Source of the DNA: Methylobacteriaceae bacterium
GTDB taxonomy: Bacteria; Pseudomonadota; Alphaproteobacteria; Rhizobiales; Beijerinckiaceae
Assembly (NCBI GenBank): GCA_947444195.1
Contig: CANEZL010000004.1
Coordinates: forward strand, 1-64,000
Direction of reading: 5' to 3'
DNA: 64,000 nucleotides
The translations under genes and the position numbers were made by a program. Shown one piece after another: positions 52,663-60,757 of this stretch. The notes below the pieces were generated by a model, which had not been told where the DNA came from, made no database searches, and saw only the letters and a program-made list of their open reading frames with translations. Position 1 is the stretch's first letter. Every line of letters starts with the position of its first letter.

Positions 52663-52703
52663 GCACCGTCCCGAAAGCCGGCGGCCACCGCTCGGGACGG
52701 TGC
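52663..52703. repeat. GC-rich hairpin upstream of the phospholipase-like gene
   Basis: Perfect 12-bp arms GCACCGTCCCGA / TCGGGACGGTGC (52663-52674, 52692-52703). Similar in wording to the hairpins at 43013; perhaps a dispersed element or a bidirectional terminator. Confidence 0.6.
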
Positions 52704-52772
52704 TCTAAACCCGAAGCTCGGCCTTCCCGTTCCGGGGACGTTCCCGCGAGGCCGCGGCCGTCGCGGACGGCC

Positions 52773-53150
52773 TCACCCGCGGTTCGCGGTCCCGCAGCAG
52801 GTCTCGGCGGCGACCGGTTCGCCGGACATGGCTGCCCTGGCGATGTCCGCGCAGAGCTCGGCACGCCCCCCGCAGCATTCGTCCAGGAGGTACTTCATCA
52901 GGCCCCCGAGCGCCTCGGGCACGGCGGTGTAGATCACCGAGTTCGCCTGCCGCCGCGACCGGACCAGACCCGCCTGCTCCAGCTGCGCGAGATGGAAGGA
53001 CAGGGTGGAGGGCGTGCCGTCCACCGCCTTCGCGATGCGCCCGGCGGCGAGGCCGGCCGGATGGCTCCGCAGCAGCGCGCGCACGACCCGCAGCCGCGTC
53101 TCCTGGGCCAGGGCCGCCAGCACCGCCAGCGCCGCGTCGTCGTTTAGCAT
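52773..53150 (-). CDS. ArsR-family transcriptional repressor
   Basis: 125-residue winged-helix repressor of the ArsR/SmtB family. LAQETRLRVVRALLRSHPAGLAAGRIAKAVDGTPSTLSFHLAQLEQAGLVRSRRQANSVIYTAV is the DNA-binding domain. The C terminus has ECCGGRAELC and ETCCG, which could sense As(III) or another thiophilic metal; the classical ELCVCDL motif in helix 3 is absent. ATG at 53150. A perfect palindrome lies 11 nt upstream. It is divergent from the NepR-EcfG fusion; no ars transporter is adjacent. Confidence 0.88.
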   Translation of the reverse strand: MLNDDAALAVLAALAQETRLRVVRALLRSHPAGLAAGRIAKAVDGTPSTLSFHLAQLEQAGLVRSRRQANSVIYTAVPEALGGLMKYLLDECCGGRAELCADIARAAMSGEPVAAETCCGTANRG

Positions 53151-53160
53151 GGGTTCATGT

Positions 53161-53176
53161 TTCGATTGTTATCGAA
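53161..53176. promoter_or_regulatory. Probable ArsR operator
   Basis: Perfect inverted repeat TTCGAT-TGTT-ATCGAA in the 77-nt gap between divergent arsR and the sigma-factor fusion. Such AT-rich palindromes are typical ArsR binding sites and this one could control both genes. Confidence 0.65.
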
Positions 53177-53227
53177 ATTGGAAAGACTACAAACGGCGCA
53201 GTTCCAACGGTCCAGGTTACTCCCAGC

Positions 53228-53926
53228 ATGGATGATGGATTGCAAGAGGCGGTCGAGGCCGGCGGCGGCACCGTCCGGGAGGAGAGGCGCAGGAGCGATC
53301 TGTCGCGTTGCCTGGCAACGCCCCTGCGCGCGTATTTCGGCCAGATCCAGGGCGAGCCGCTGCCCGCCGCCCTCGCCGACCTCGTCCTGCGCTTCGAAGC
53401 GGCCTCCGCCCGCCAGGGGCGGACCGTTACGAACGCGTTCCGCGACGACCTGATGCGGGCGCTTCCCGCCCTGCGGACCTTCGCGCTCTCGCTCACCGGC
53501 GACGTCGCCCGGGCCGACGATCTCGTGCAGGAGACCTTCGCCCGGGCCTGGAGCAAGTGGCACCATTTCACGCCGGGCACGACCTTCACCGCGTGGCTGT
53601 TCACGATCCTGCGCAACCAGCTCTACACCGAGGCGCGGAAGCGGAAGCGCGAGGTCGAGGACGCGGAGGGCCTTCAGGCGGCCAAGCTGACGTCGCCGGC
53701 CGATCAGGAGGATGCCAGCATGCTCAAGGTCGTCTGGGACAGGATCGGGGACTTGCCCGCGACCCAGCGTCAGGCCCTGCTCCTGGTCGGGGCCGAGGGC
53801 CGCACCTACGAAGAGGCGGCGGCCCTGATCGGGTGCCAGGTCGGTACGGTCAAGAGCCGGGTCAGCCGGGCGCGGGCCGTGCTCGTCGAGCAGCTCGGAA
53901 CGGGGAAGGACAGGCAGCCGGCCTGA
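53228..53926 (+). CDS. NepR-like domain fused to an EcfG-type sigma factor
   Basis: 232 residues. Residues about 25-60 (LSRCLATPLRAYFGQIQGEPLPAALADLVLRFEAA) match the anti-sigma factor NepR; residues 72-228 are an EcfG-like ECF sigma factor with region 2 (ALPALRTFALSLTGDVARADDLVQETFARAWSKW...FTAWLFTILRNQLYTEARKRKR) and region 4 (LPATQRQALLLVGAEGRTYEEAAALIGCQVGTVKSRVSRARAVL). In the general stress response of alphaproteobacteria these are normally two genes and NepR is removed by PhyR. No in-frame start exists at the junction (TVTNAFRDD). ATG at 53228. Function of the fused form is inference. Confidence 0.8.
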   Translation: MDDGLQEAVEAGGGTVREERRRSDLSRCLATPLRAYFGQIQGEPLPAALADLVLRFEAASARQGRTVTNAFRDDLMRALPALRTFALSLTGDVARADDLVQETFARAWSKWHHFTPGTTFTAWLFTILRNQLYTEARKRKREVEDAEGLQAAKLTSPADQEDASMLKVVWDRIGDLPATQRQALLLVGAEGRTYEEAAALIGCQVGTVKSRVSRARAVLVEQLGTGKDRQPA

Positions 53927-53966
53927 CCGGGAAGGCCGTCCGGCCCCGCGGGGAAACGGTCCCGTC

Positions 53967-54431
53967 TCAACCCGGCTCCAGGTCCCGCAGCCGGTTCAGG
54001 CCCGGCCACCCCCGCTCGGCGCGGGCGAGGAGGCCGGGCTCCTCCGCCAGCAGGGCGAGGAGACGCGTGCGCCGGTCGGCGTCGCGGAACAGGTAGAGGC
54101 GCCCGTCGAGGACGGCGAAGGCCAGCGGATCGGTCTCCACGAGGCGGCCCTCCAGGATGCCGGCCGGATCGTAGCCGCCGAGCCGCGGGGCGTAGGCCGC
54201 GGGGTCGCCCCGGAAGGCCGCGCGGTTGGCGGGGCCCGCGAAGCGCCAGCCGAGGCCCTGCCACGCCACCTCGTAGGCCGCGCTGCCGGCGACCGGGCCG
54301 CCCGGCAGGAAATAGCTCACCGCGTCGAAGCCGCGCAGGGCGAGGCCCGCGGTGGCCCGGGCCGGCGCGGCGCCCGCAGCGGCGCCCGCGGCGCAGGCGA
54401 GGCGGCAGATGTCACGGCGCGTTAACCACAT
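53967..54431 (-). CDS. YHS-domain protein with signal peptide
   Basis: 154 residues. The N terminus MWLTRRDICRLACAAGAAAGAAPARATAG looks like a Tat-type signal (RR followed by a hydrophobic run). The mature part, GFDAVSYFLPGGPVAGSAAYEVAWQGLGWRFAGPANRAAFRGDPAAYAPRLGGYDP, is a YHS-type domain found in copper-related and other periplasmic proteins. ATG at 54431. No cysteines in the mature chain. Convergent with the sigma factor fusion. The role is unknown. Confidence 0.72.
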   Translation of the reverse strand: MWLTRRDICRLACAAGAAAGAAPARATAGLALRGFDAVSYFLPGGPVAGSAAYEVAWQGLGWRFAGPANRAAFRGDPAAYAPRLGGYDPAGILEGRLVETDPLAFAVLDGRLYLFRDADRRTRLLALLAEEPGLLARAERGWPGLNRLRDLEPG

Positions 54432-54573
54432 GATCGGTCTATTCGGGTCCTTCGCCGGGCTCGGCCCGCGCGGGGTCCCGGTCCCGCGGCGGCCACCCTC
54501 GGCGCGCCGCATTTCCGGGGCGTGATCGGGGCCCCCCGCGTGCGGCGGGAGCCCGCACGGCAGGAGACACGGG

Positions 54574-55251
54574 ATGACGAGCGCACGAGACCACCAGAGC
54601 GCCGGCCGGCGCAAGGGCCCGCACCGCGCGGGCCGGACGCGTGCGGGCCGCCTCGCCCCCCGCCTCGCCGCCTTCCTGGCCGCGTTCCTGCCCGCTTTCC
54701 TGGCCGCCTGCCTCGCCCTCGGCGGCACGGGCTTGGCGCAGGGCCGCCCCAGGGATGCCGGCGCTCCCGAATCGTTCCGGCCCGGGGAGATCGTGGAGAA
54801 CGGGCACCGCTTCTTCGGCTCGGTCTCCCGCGGGCTCGCCCTCACCGTCGAGGAGGCGAGCCGGCGCTGGGGCGAGCCGAACGGCTACATCCTCGGCCAG
54901 GAGGCCTCCGGCGCCATCGTCGGCGGCGTGCGCTACGGCGAGGGCACGCTCTACACCCGCAACGCCGGCAGCCGCCGCATCTACTGGCAGGGCCCCTCCC
55001 TCGGCTTCGACGTGGGCGGGGACGGGGCGCGCACGATGATGCTCGTCTACAACCTGCCCTCGGTGCGCGGCCTCTACCGCCGCTTCGGCGGCGTCGACGG
55101 CTCGGCCTACTTCATCGGCGGGTTCGGCATGACGGCGGTGACGAACGGGAACATCGTGGTGGTGCCGATCCGCAGCGGCGTCGGCGCCCGCCTCGGCATC
55201 AATGTCGGCTACCTGAAATTCACCGCGCAGCCGACCTGGAACCCCTTCTGA
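54574..55251 (+). CDS. eipA: EipA family (DUF1134) envelope protein
   Basis: 225-residue member of the EipA/DUF1134 family, small periplasmic or envelope proteins of alphaproteobacteria needed for envelope integrity in Brucella and Caulobacter. A basic N terminus and hydrophobic stretch (LAAFLAAFLPAFLAACLALGG, residues 32-52) form the signal; FFGSVSRGLALTVEEASRRWGEPNGYILGQEASGAIVGGVRYGEGTLYTR and DVGGDGARTMMLVYNL are the conserved core. ATG at 54574 with AGGAGA 7 nt upstream. Monocistronic. Confidence 0.88.
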   Translation: MTSARDHQSAGRRKGPHRAGRTRAGRLAPRLAAFLAAFLPAFLAACLALGGTGLAQGRPRDAGAPESFRPGEIVENGHRFFGSVSRGLALTVEEASRRWGEPNGYILGQEASGAIVGGVRYGEGTLYTRNAGSRRIYWQGPSLGFDVGGDGARTMMLVYNLPSVRGLYRRFGGVDGSAYFIGGFGMTAVTNGNIVVVPIRSGVGARLGINVGYLKFTAQPTWNPF

Positions 55252-55376
55252 CCGGCCGCCGTTTCGAGGGGTCGGCTCCCGGCGGGCTGGCCCGCGCGGG
55301 CGGGTTTCGGCTAGAGTGGTGCCCTTCCGCCGGGACGGACATCGGTTCGGCGCGAGAGAGCACGTCACAACGAGCC

Positions 55377-55412
55377 CCGGGCCCTGCCCCACCGCGGTCG
55401 GGCAGGGCCCGG
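55377..55412. terminator. Inverted repeat between eipA and the coiled-coil gene
   Basis: Perfect 13-bp arms CCGGGCCCTGCCC / GGGCAGGGCCCGG with a 10-nt loop. Strongest stem in this region; likely ends the eipA transcript although no T run follows. Confidence 0.55.
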
Positions 55413-55465
55413 GGCCCGGACATCTGGGGCAGGCTCTGCCCGGCCCGATCGGAGCGGCCCCGCGC

Positions 55466-56167
55466 GTGATCGAAACCCTGCTGATCTTCGCTCTCGGCTT
55501 CCTGGCCGCGTGCCTGTGCGGCCTGCTTCTCCTGCCCACGCTGAACGCCCGCGCCGCCCGCCTCGCCCGGCGCCGCGCCGAGGCGCGCGTGCCCCTCGCC
55601 CCCGAGGAGATCGCCGCCGAGCGCGACTTCCTGCGCGCCCGCTTCGCCGTCGAGACCCGCCGCATGGAGCGGATCGTGGAGGCCACCCGGGCCCGGCGTC
55701 AGGCCGACATGGCCGCGATCGGCGCCCGCACCGTCGAGGCGGCCCGGCTCGCGGACGAGATCGACCGGCGCAAGGTCGAGATCGCCGAGGTCGAGGCCCA
55801 GCGCGGCCGGCTCGCGGGCGAGCTCGACACCGCCCGCGGCGACGGGGCCGCGAGCCTCGCCACCCTGCAGGCCCTGGAGGAGGCCCATGCCGACCTCCTC
55901 GACAGCCTCATCGCCGCGCGGCAGGCGCGCCTGGCCGCCGAGGCGGTCTCGGAGGAGGGGGGCGACGCCGCCCTGCGCGCGCGCCTCGCCGCCGCCGAGG
56001 AGGCCCTCGCCCAGGCGCGCGCGGCCCGCCGGGACGCGGTGGAGCAGGAGAACGCGGCCCTGCGCGCCCGGATCACGGAGGTCGCCGACAGCCTGATCCG
56101 GCGCGACCGCCTGCCGAGCACCGGCGCCTTTCCCCCCGCGCCCCAGACGGCCTCCGTGGGCGGCTGA
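55466..56167 (+). CDS. Membrane-anchored coiled-coil protein
   Basis: 233 residues. One N-terminal membrane helix (IETLLIFALGFLAACLCGLLLLPTL) followed by an Ala/Arg/Glu-rich, almost continuous helix likely to form a coiled coil from about residue 30 to 210. The architecture is like small envelope scaffolding or division-associated proteins, but no family is recognised. GTG at 55466 is taken as start since it directly precedes the hydrophobic helix; the ribosome binding site is weak. Little can be said about function. Confidence 0.6.
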   Translation: MIETLLIFALGFLAACLCGLLLLPTLNARAARLARRRAEARVPLAPEEIAAERDFLRARFAVETRRMERIVEATRARRQADMAAIGARTVEAARLADEIDRRKVEIAEVEAQRGRLAGELDTARGDGAASLATLQALEEAHADLLDSLIAARQARLAAEAVSEEGGDAALRARLAAAEEALAQARAARRDAVEQENAALRARITEVADSLIRRDRLPSTGAFPPAPQTASVGG

Positions 56168-56280
56168 CCCGGGCCGCACGCGCGGGCGGCCCCTTGAATC
56201 ATGCGGCGGGCGCCTTGTTTCGACCACGCAAAGGCATCATCGCAGCACCAGTTTCAAACCGGACACATGGAACGCGCCAC

Positions 56281-56550
56281 ATGGCCCTGAAGCTCACGAC
56301 TTTCGCCATCGCGCTCGGCGTCGCCGCGCTCAGCGTGCCCGCCGTCGCGCAGCAGACGAAGCGGGGCAACGAGACGCTGAAGAAGTACTGCACCGGCGAT
56401 TATCTGAACTACTGCGGAAACCTCGCGCCCGAGGATCCTGCACTGGATGCCTGCTTCGAGAAGAACTGGAAGCAGCTCTCCGAGAACTGCCGCCGGGCCA
56501 TCGATGCCTATCAGGCCACGCAGAACATGAACAAGAACAAGCGCGGCTGA
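56281..56550 (+). CDS. Secreted cysteine-rich small protein (GLG1-type repeat), paralogue 1
   Basis: 89 residues. Signal peptide MALKLTTFAIALGVAALSVPAVAQ, then a compact domain KYCTGDYLNYCGNLAPEDPALDACFEKNWKQLSENCRRAIDAYQ with four cysteines spaced like the cysteine-rich GLG1 repeat (C-x6-C ... C-x11-C). ATG at 56281. A second copy of the same layout is encoded at 57975-58304. Function unknown; probably a periplasmic disulfide-stabilised binding module. Confidence 0.75.
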   Translation: MALKLTTFAIALGVAALSVPAVAQQTKRGNETLKKYCTGDYLNYCGNLAPEDPALDACFEKNWKQLSENCRRAIDAYQATQNMNKNKRG

Positions 56551-56580
56551 CGAAGCGGCGGGGTCCGGTTCGCCCCGCCC

Positions 56581-57366
56581 TCAGGAGCGTGCGCTGAGCA
56601 CGGGCGCGGCGGCGGGCGCCGCCTCCGGCACCAGCCCGCAGCGCGCGGCGGCATCCGCCGGCACCAGCGGATCGAGCAGGGCCCGGCGCGCCCCGAGCGC
56701 CGCCAGCGCCCGCTCGGCCTGGACCGCCTCCGGGCTCGGCAGGGCGGCGAAGAGGTGCTCCAGGGCGTAGCGGTAGCGTCCGATCCGCGCCCCCGCCTCC
56801 AGGCGCGTCCAGGCGATCAGGCAGCGGTTCTCGGCCACCCGCAGGGCGGCCTCGCGCACGTCCCCGTCGTCGAGGCTGCGGGAGAAGGGCAGGCTGCGCA
56901 GCCGGCGGGCATCCGCCTCGATCACGCGCGCGGCCAGGGCGGCGAAGGCCGGGATCAGGCGGGCATCGGCCGTGGCATCCTCCGAGAGGCGCCGGTAGAG
57001 CGGCACGGGCGAGGGCGCCGGCTCCGCGGCGAGCCCGTCGTGATAGGCCTCTGGCCCGGCCGGCAGCCAGCCCGGCGGCAGCACGCGGGTCCGGGCGAGG
57101 TTGGCCACCGCGTCGGTGAAGGCCGCCCCGGGCGCGGCCGGCATCAGGAAGCGCCAGGCCCGGTCGCGCAGGCTGCGCTCGTCGTCGGTGAAGGGCAGGA
57201 GCGCCGCCTCCCCGCGGGCCGCGGCGGCCAGCGTGCCGGTGGTCTCGACGAGGCCGTTCCAGGCCCCCGCCTGCGGGCGCCCGAGATCGCCCTGCTGCGC
57301 GCAGGCCCCCACCAGCGCCAGCGCAAGGGCGGCGAGGCCGCGCGGAACGGGCCGGGCCGGGCGCAT
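56581..57366 (-). CDS. Hypothetical lipoprotein
   Basis: 261 residues. Type II signal peptide with a lipobox (ALALALVGACAQQ, Cys about residue 22), so predicted to be lipid-anchored. The mature part is helical and rich in Ala, Leu and Arg with no motif I recognise (LLPFTDDERSLRDRAWRFLMP, YALEHLFAALPSPEAV). Start ATG at 57366, 2 nt after the stop of the small gene upstream, so they form an operon. No function assigned. Confidence 0.7.
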   Translation of the reverse strand: MRPARPVPRGLAALALALVGACAQQGDLGRPQAGAWNGLVETTGTLAAAARGEAALLPFTDDERSLRDRAWRFLMPAAPGAAFTDAVANLARTRVLPPGWLPAGPEAYHDGLAAEPAPSPVPLYRRLSEDATADARLIPAFAALAARVIEADARRLRSLPFSRSLDDGDVREAALRVAENRCLIAWTRLEAGARIGRYRYALEHLFAALPSPEAVQAERALAALGARRALLDPLVPADAAARCGLVPEAAPAAAPVLSARS

Positions 57367-57368
57367 CG

Positions 57369-57581
57369 TCAGGAGGCGCGGCGCTCGTAGCGCACGCCGA
57401 GGAAGAGCAGGATCTCGCCCCGGCGCTCGTCGAGGCGGGCCGTGCGGCGGGCGCGGCGGCCCAGGGGCAGGGGCACGATCGCCGCCGGCTGGCGGGGGCG
57501 GCCGAAGACCGGGGCGGTGCCGCGCTCGTTGGCGGGGGCGGCCGGCAGCGGGGGCGGGCGGAGGTAGGTCGAGATCTGCAC
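57369..57581 (-). CDS. Small hypothetical protein
   Basis: 70 residues if started at GTG 57581, which has AGGTG 6 nt upstream; GTG at 57590 is an alternative. Pro- and Arg-rich N-terminal half, ending in EILLFLGVRYERRAS. It is close-packed with the lipoprotein gene (2-nt gap), which supports it as a real gene. No family recognised. Confidence 0.5.
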   Translation of the reverse strand: MQISTYLRPPPLPAAPANERGTAPVFGRPRQPAAIVPLPLGRRARRTARLDERRGEILLFLGVRYERRAS

Positions 57582-57773
57582 GTTCTGCACCTGTCGGCGT
57601 TCCGGGCCATCCGCCCGGGCCCTCCGGAAAGGGCGACGGCAAGGGCTGTCGGCGGCAGATCAGCACGCGTTGGTTAACGAGACCTTGATGCGGCGCACAC
57701 CGCCCGCCGCGGGCTCTGGCGCACCCCTTGCATCGCGTTCCCGGCCCATGGTGGGCGTTTCCTCCCTAGACTT

Positions 57774-57802
57774 GGCCCCGCCCCTCCGGGCGGGGCCTTT
57801 TT
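57774..57802 (+). terminator. Strong rho-independent terminator with no plus-strand gene before it
   Basis: Perfect 10-bp stem GGCCCCGCCC / GGGCGGGGCC with tetraloop CTCC, followed by TTTTT. The nearest plus-strand gene ends over 1.2 kb upstream, so it probably terminates an unannotated RNA transcribed from about 57600-57770. The surrounding gap (57582-57974) holds nothing else I can support. Confidence 0.85.
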
Positions 57803-57974
57803 CTCGCTCCCGTTTTCGCGCACCTGTTGCCGCGCTGCCAGGGTGCGCGCGGGCGGCCGGGCGGAGACCGGTCCGGAACTCCGCGACCACCGGGCGCTTG
57901 CCTAGCGGCGGCGCGGCCCGATATGCCGGGGCGACACGCACGAACCGCGGCTGGATATGCAAGGACACGGCTGG

Positions 57975-58304
57975 ATGCGACTGGACACGGCACGATTCGA
58001 GCCCGAGGCCTCCACGACGCGGCGCGGACGCCCGACCGGGCGCCGCGGCCTCCGCGCAGGGCTGTCTCTGGGCCTCGCCATCGCGGTGCTCGGCGGCGGG
58101 CCGGCCCTGGCCCAGCGGGAGGACCAGGGCCTCCAGCTCGGCTGCGCCAACGACTACTTCCGCCTCTGCGTCGGCGTCGATCCGAACAGCCCGGAGGCCG
58201 AGCGCTGCATGACGCGCAACCGCAAGCGCCTCTCGCCCGAGTGCCGCGCGGCCATCGGCGACTACGACCGCCGCACCGGCGGCAAGTCGATGCCGGACGA
58301 ATGA
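57975..58304 (+). CDS. Secreted cysteine-rich small protein (GLG1-type repeat), paralogue 2
   Basis: 109 residues from ATG 57975 (AAGGA 9 nt upstream; ATG 57957 would add six). An Arg-rich N terminus leads into a hydrophobic signal (GLSLGLAIAVLGGGPALAQ). The mature domain GCANDYFRLCVGVDPNSPEAERCMTRNRKRLSPECRAAIGDYDRR shares the cysteine spacing and the LS-x2-CR-x-AI-x3-Y ending of the protein encoded at 56281. The two are paralogues 1.4 kb apart, separated by the lipoprotein operon on the other strand. Function unknown. Confidence 0.72.
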   Translation: MRLDTARFEPEASTTRRGRPTGRRGLRAGLSLGLAIAVLGGGPALAQREDQGLQLGCANDYFRLCVGVDPNSPEAERCMTRNRKRLSPECRAAIGDYDRRTGGKSMPDE

Positions 58305-58724
58305 GCCAGGGGCGTCCGGCTCGCGGGCGCTTCCCGGGTGGGTTCAGGGTGGGGCGGTAAACCCGTCTACCCTGGGGCCCGGCCAGCCGCGCTTATCCCG
58401 TCCCTCGCATCCGGGGGTGACGGGATCACACGATGCGGGATCGCACGGCGCATGAGGCCGCGGGCTCGGCCCACCCTCGCAGAAGGGGAAGGGAGAGCGC
58501 GCAGACGACCGCCCGACAGGCGTGAATACGGTCGCCTCCGCGAGCAGGGCGATCGCGGCCGTCCCCGGCCTCGTTCCGCGGCGCTCGCCGAGCGAGCCCG
58601 GACCCGAAGGGGCGCGCGGAGCCTGCGATCCACGAACACCGCACGCCCGGCCAGGCGATGCCCTCGCGCAGGGGCGCGGCCGGGCCTCATCCGAAGCCCG
58701 GCCGCGGTGCCTTTCCGGCGATCC
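58305..58724. other. Intergenic region downstream of ssuD with a GC-rich hairpin
   Basis: 420 nt between convergent genes. A 10-bp inverted repeat GCGGCCGGGC / GCCCGGCCGC (58676-58685, 58696-58705) lies 20 nt past the ssuD stop and probably ends the ssu operon. The remainder shows no supported gene. Confidence 0.5.
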
Positions 58725-59903
58725 TCAGTGCGCGCCGACGCGCCGGGCCGGGACGATGTCGTTGGCGATGACCTCGCCGAAGGGGCCGTTGTTGCGGATC
58801 GGGGCCGCGTCCCCGTTGCCGGTGGTGGCGCGCAAGGGGAGCTTGGGGAAGACGAGTTCGGCGAAGCGGTAGGCCTCCTCCAGGTGCGGGTAGCCGGAGA
58901 GGATGAAGCGGTCGATGCCGAGGTCGATGTACTCCTTCATCCGGTCGGCCACCTGATCGGCGGAGCCGACCAGGGCGGTGCCCGCGCCCCCGCGCACGAG
59001 TCCGACGCCGGCCCAGAGGTTCGGGGAGACCACGAGCTTGTCGCGGCGCCCGCCGTGGAGCGCCATCATCCGGCTCTGCCCCACCGAATCCTGCCGCTTC
59101 AGGGTGGCCTGCGCCTGGGCGATGGTGGCGTCGTCGACCCGCGAGATCAGCCGCTCGGCCGCCTCCCACGCCTCGCCCTCCGTCTCTCGCACGATGACGT
59201 GCAGGCGGATGCCGTAGGAGAAGGTCTTGCCCTTGGCCTCTGCGGCCGCGCGCGCCAGGGCGATCTTCTCGGCGACGCCCGCGGGGGGCTCGCCCCAGGT
59301 CAGGTAGACCTCGCAGTGTTCGGCCGCCACCGCGATGCCGGCGGGGGAGGAGCCGCCGAAATAGAGGGGCGGGTGGGGCGCCTGGACGGGAGGGAAGATC
59401 AGGCGCCCGTTCTCGGTGCGCAGGTGCTCCCCTTCGAAGGTCACGGTCTGCCCGGCCAGGAGCCCGCGCCAGATGGTGAGGAACTCGTCGGTGACGGCGT
59501 AGCGCGCGTCGTGGTCGAGGAAGACGCCGTCCCCGCGCAGCTCGACGGGGTCGCCCCCCGTGACCACGTTGACGAGGAGGCGTCCCCCCGAGAGCCGGTC
59601 GAGGGTCGAGGCCATGCGGGCGGCGGCGGCGGGCTCCATCAGGCCGGGGCGCACGGCCACGAGGTAGCGCAGGCGCTTCGTCAGCGGCGCCAGCGCCGAG
59701 GCGACGATCCAGGAATCCTCGCAGGAGCGGCCGGTGGGCAGCAGCACGCCGTAATAGCCGAGATCGTCCGCCCCCTGCGCGATCTGGCGGAGGTAGTCGA
59801 GGGAGACGGCCCGCGCCCCCTCCGCGGCGCCGAGATAGCGCCCGTCGCCGTGGGTCGGCAGGAACCAGAGGACGTCCGCGCGCCCGTCGCTGTGCTGGGT
59901 CAT
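58725..59903 (-). CDS. ssuD: FMNH2-dependent alkanesulfonate monooxygenase
   Basis: 392-residue bacterial-luciferase-like monooxygenase that releases sulfite from alkanesulfonates using FMNH2 made by SsuE. Signature stretches: [85 protein letters not shown] and [31 protein letters not shown] at 59903. Last gene of the minus-strand ssu operon, 19 nt after ssuB. Expression is expected under sulfate limitation. Confidence 0.96.
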   Translation of the reverse strand: MTQHSDGRADVLWFLPTHGDGRYLGAAEGARAVSLDYLRQIAQGADDLGYYGVLLPTGRSCEDSWIVASALAPLTKRLRYLVAVRPGLMEPAAAARMASTLDRLSGGRLLVNVVTGGDPVELRGDGVFLDHDARYAVTDEFLTIWRGLLAGQTVTFEGEHLRTENGRLIFPPVQAPHPPLYFGGSSPAGIAVAAEHCEVYLTWGEPPAGVAEKIALARAAAEAKGKTFSYGIRLHVIVRETEGEAWEAAERLISRVDDATIAQAQATLKRQDSVGQSRMMALHGGRRDKLVVSPNLWAGVGLVRGGAGTALVGSADQVADRMKEYIDLGIDRFILSGYPHLEEAYRFAELVFPKLPLRATTGNGDAAPIRNNGPFGEVIANDIVPARRVGAH

Positions 59904-59921
59904 GGTGGGCTCCGTGTCGGC

Positions 59922-60755
59922 TCAGGCGGCGTGCGCGCCGAGCAGGTGTTCGAGGATGCGGCCTTCGAGCGCCGCGAGGTCGGGGTCGCCGCGGCGGCGC
60001 GGGCGGGGCACGTCGACCCTGAGGTCGAGGGCGATGCGGCCGGCCTCCACCACGAGGATGCGGTCGGCCAGCGCCACCGCCTCGGCGACGTCGTGGGTGA
60101 CGAGGAGGGCGGTGAACCCTTGCGCGCGCCAGATCCGCTCGATCAGATCCTGCATGCCGATGCGGGTGAGGGCGTCCAGCGCCCCGAGCGGCTCGTCGAG
60201 GGCGAGGAGCCCCGGCCCGCTGACGAGCGCGCGGGCGAGCGCCACGCGCTGGCGCTGGCCCCCCGACAGAGTCGCCGGCCACTGCCCCGCCTTGTCGGCG
60301 AGCCCGACCTCCTCGAGCGCCGCCGCGGCCCGCGCGCGCCGCTCCGCCCGGGTGCCGAGCCCGGAGAGCCCCACCGCCACGTTGTCGATGACCCGGGCCC
60401 AGGGCAGCAGGCGCGGTTCCTGGAACATGATCCGCCGCGACGGGTCCCGGCGCGCGCCCTCCGGCCGCTCCAGCACGATCCGCCCGCCGCTCGGGGCCTC
60501 GAGCCCGAGGATCAGCCGCAGCAGGGTGCTCTTGCCGCAGCCGGAGCGCCCGACCACCGCGGTGAACTGGCCCGCCGGGACGTGGAGGTCGATGCCCTCG
60601 ATCACGGCGTGGCCGTCGAAACCTTTGCGCAGGTCGCGCAGGGTCACGGCGATGCCGCGCTGCCCCGCCGGGGCGTTCCGCGCCGGCGGGGGCGCCCCGG
60701 CCGTCCGGCCGGGCTCCGTCCCGGAGATCTCGGGTCTGATCGCGTCGAGCAGCAT
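59922..60755 (-). CDS. ssuB: Aliphatic sulfonate ABC transporter ATP-binding protein
   Basis: 277-residue ABC ATPase. Walker [21 protein letters not shown]-loop [11 protein letters not shown], signature [15 protein letters not shown], Walker [13 protein letters not shown] and switch His in [17 protein letters not shown]. The Asn/Gly-poor N-terminal 35 residues extend beyond the typical SsuB. ATG at 60755, 2 nt after the ssuC stop. Energises sulfonate import through SsuC with SsuA. Confidence 0.95.
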   Translation of the reverse strand: MLLDAIRPEISGTEPGRTAGAPPPARNAPAGQRGIAVTLRDLRKGFDGHAVIEGIDLHVPAGQFTAVVGRSGCGKSTLLRLILGLEAPSGGRIVLERPEGARRDPSRRIMFQEPRLLPWARVIDNVAVGLSGLGTRAERRARAAAALEEVGLADKAGQWPATLSGGQRQRVALARALVSGPGLLALDEPLGALDALTRIGMQDLIERIWRAQGFTALLVTHDVAEAVALADRILVVEAGRIALDLRVDVPRPRRRGDPDLAALEGRILEHLLGAHAA

Positions 60756-60757
60756 GG

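Noticed and set aside
57660..57749. 29-codon minus-strand frame starting at 57749
   Set aside because: Has GGAGG 10 nt upstream, but the product is too short and featureless to support without conservation.
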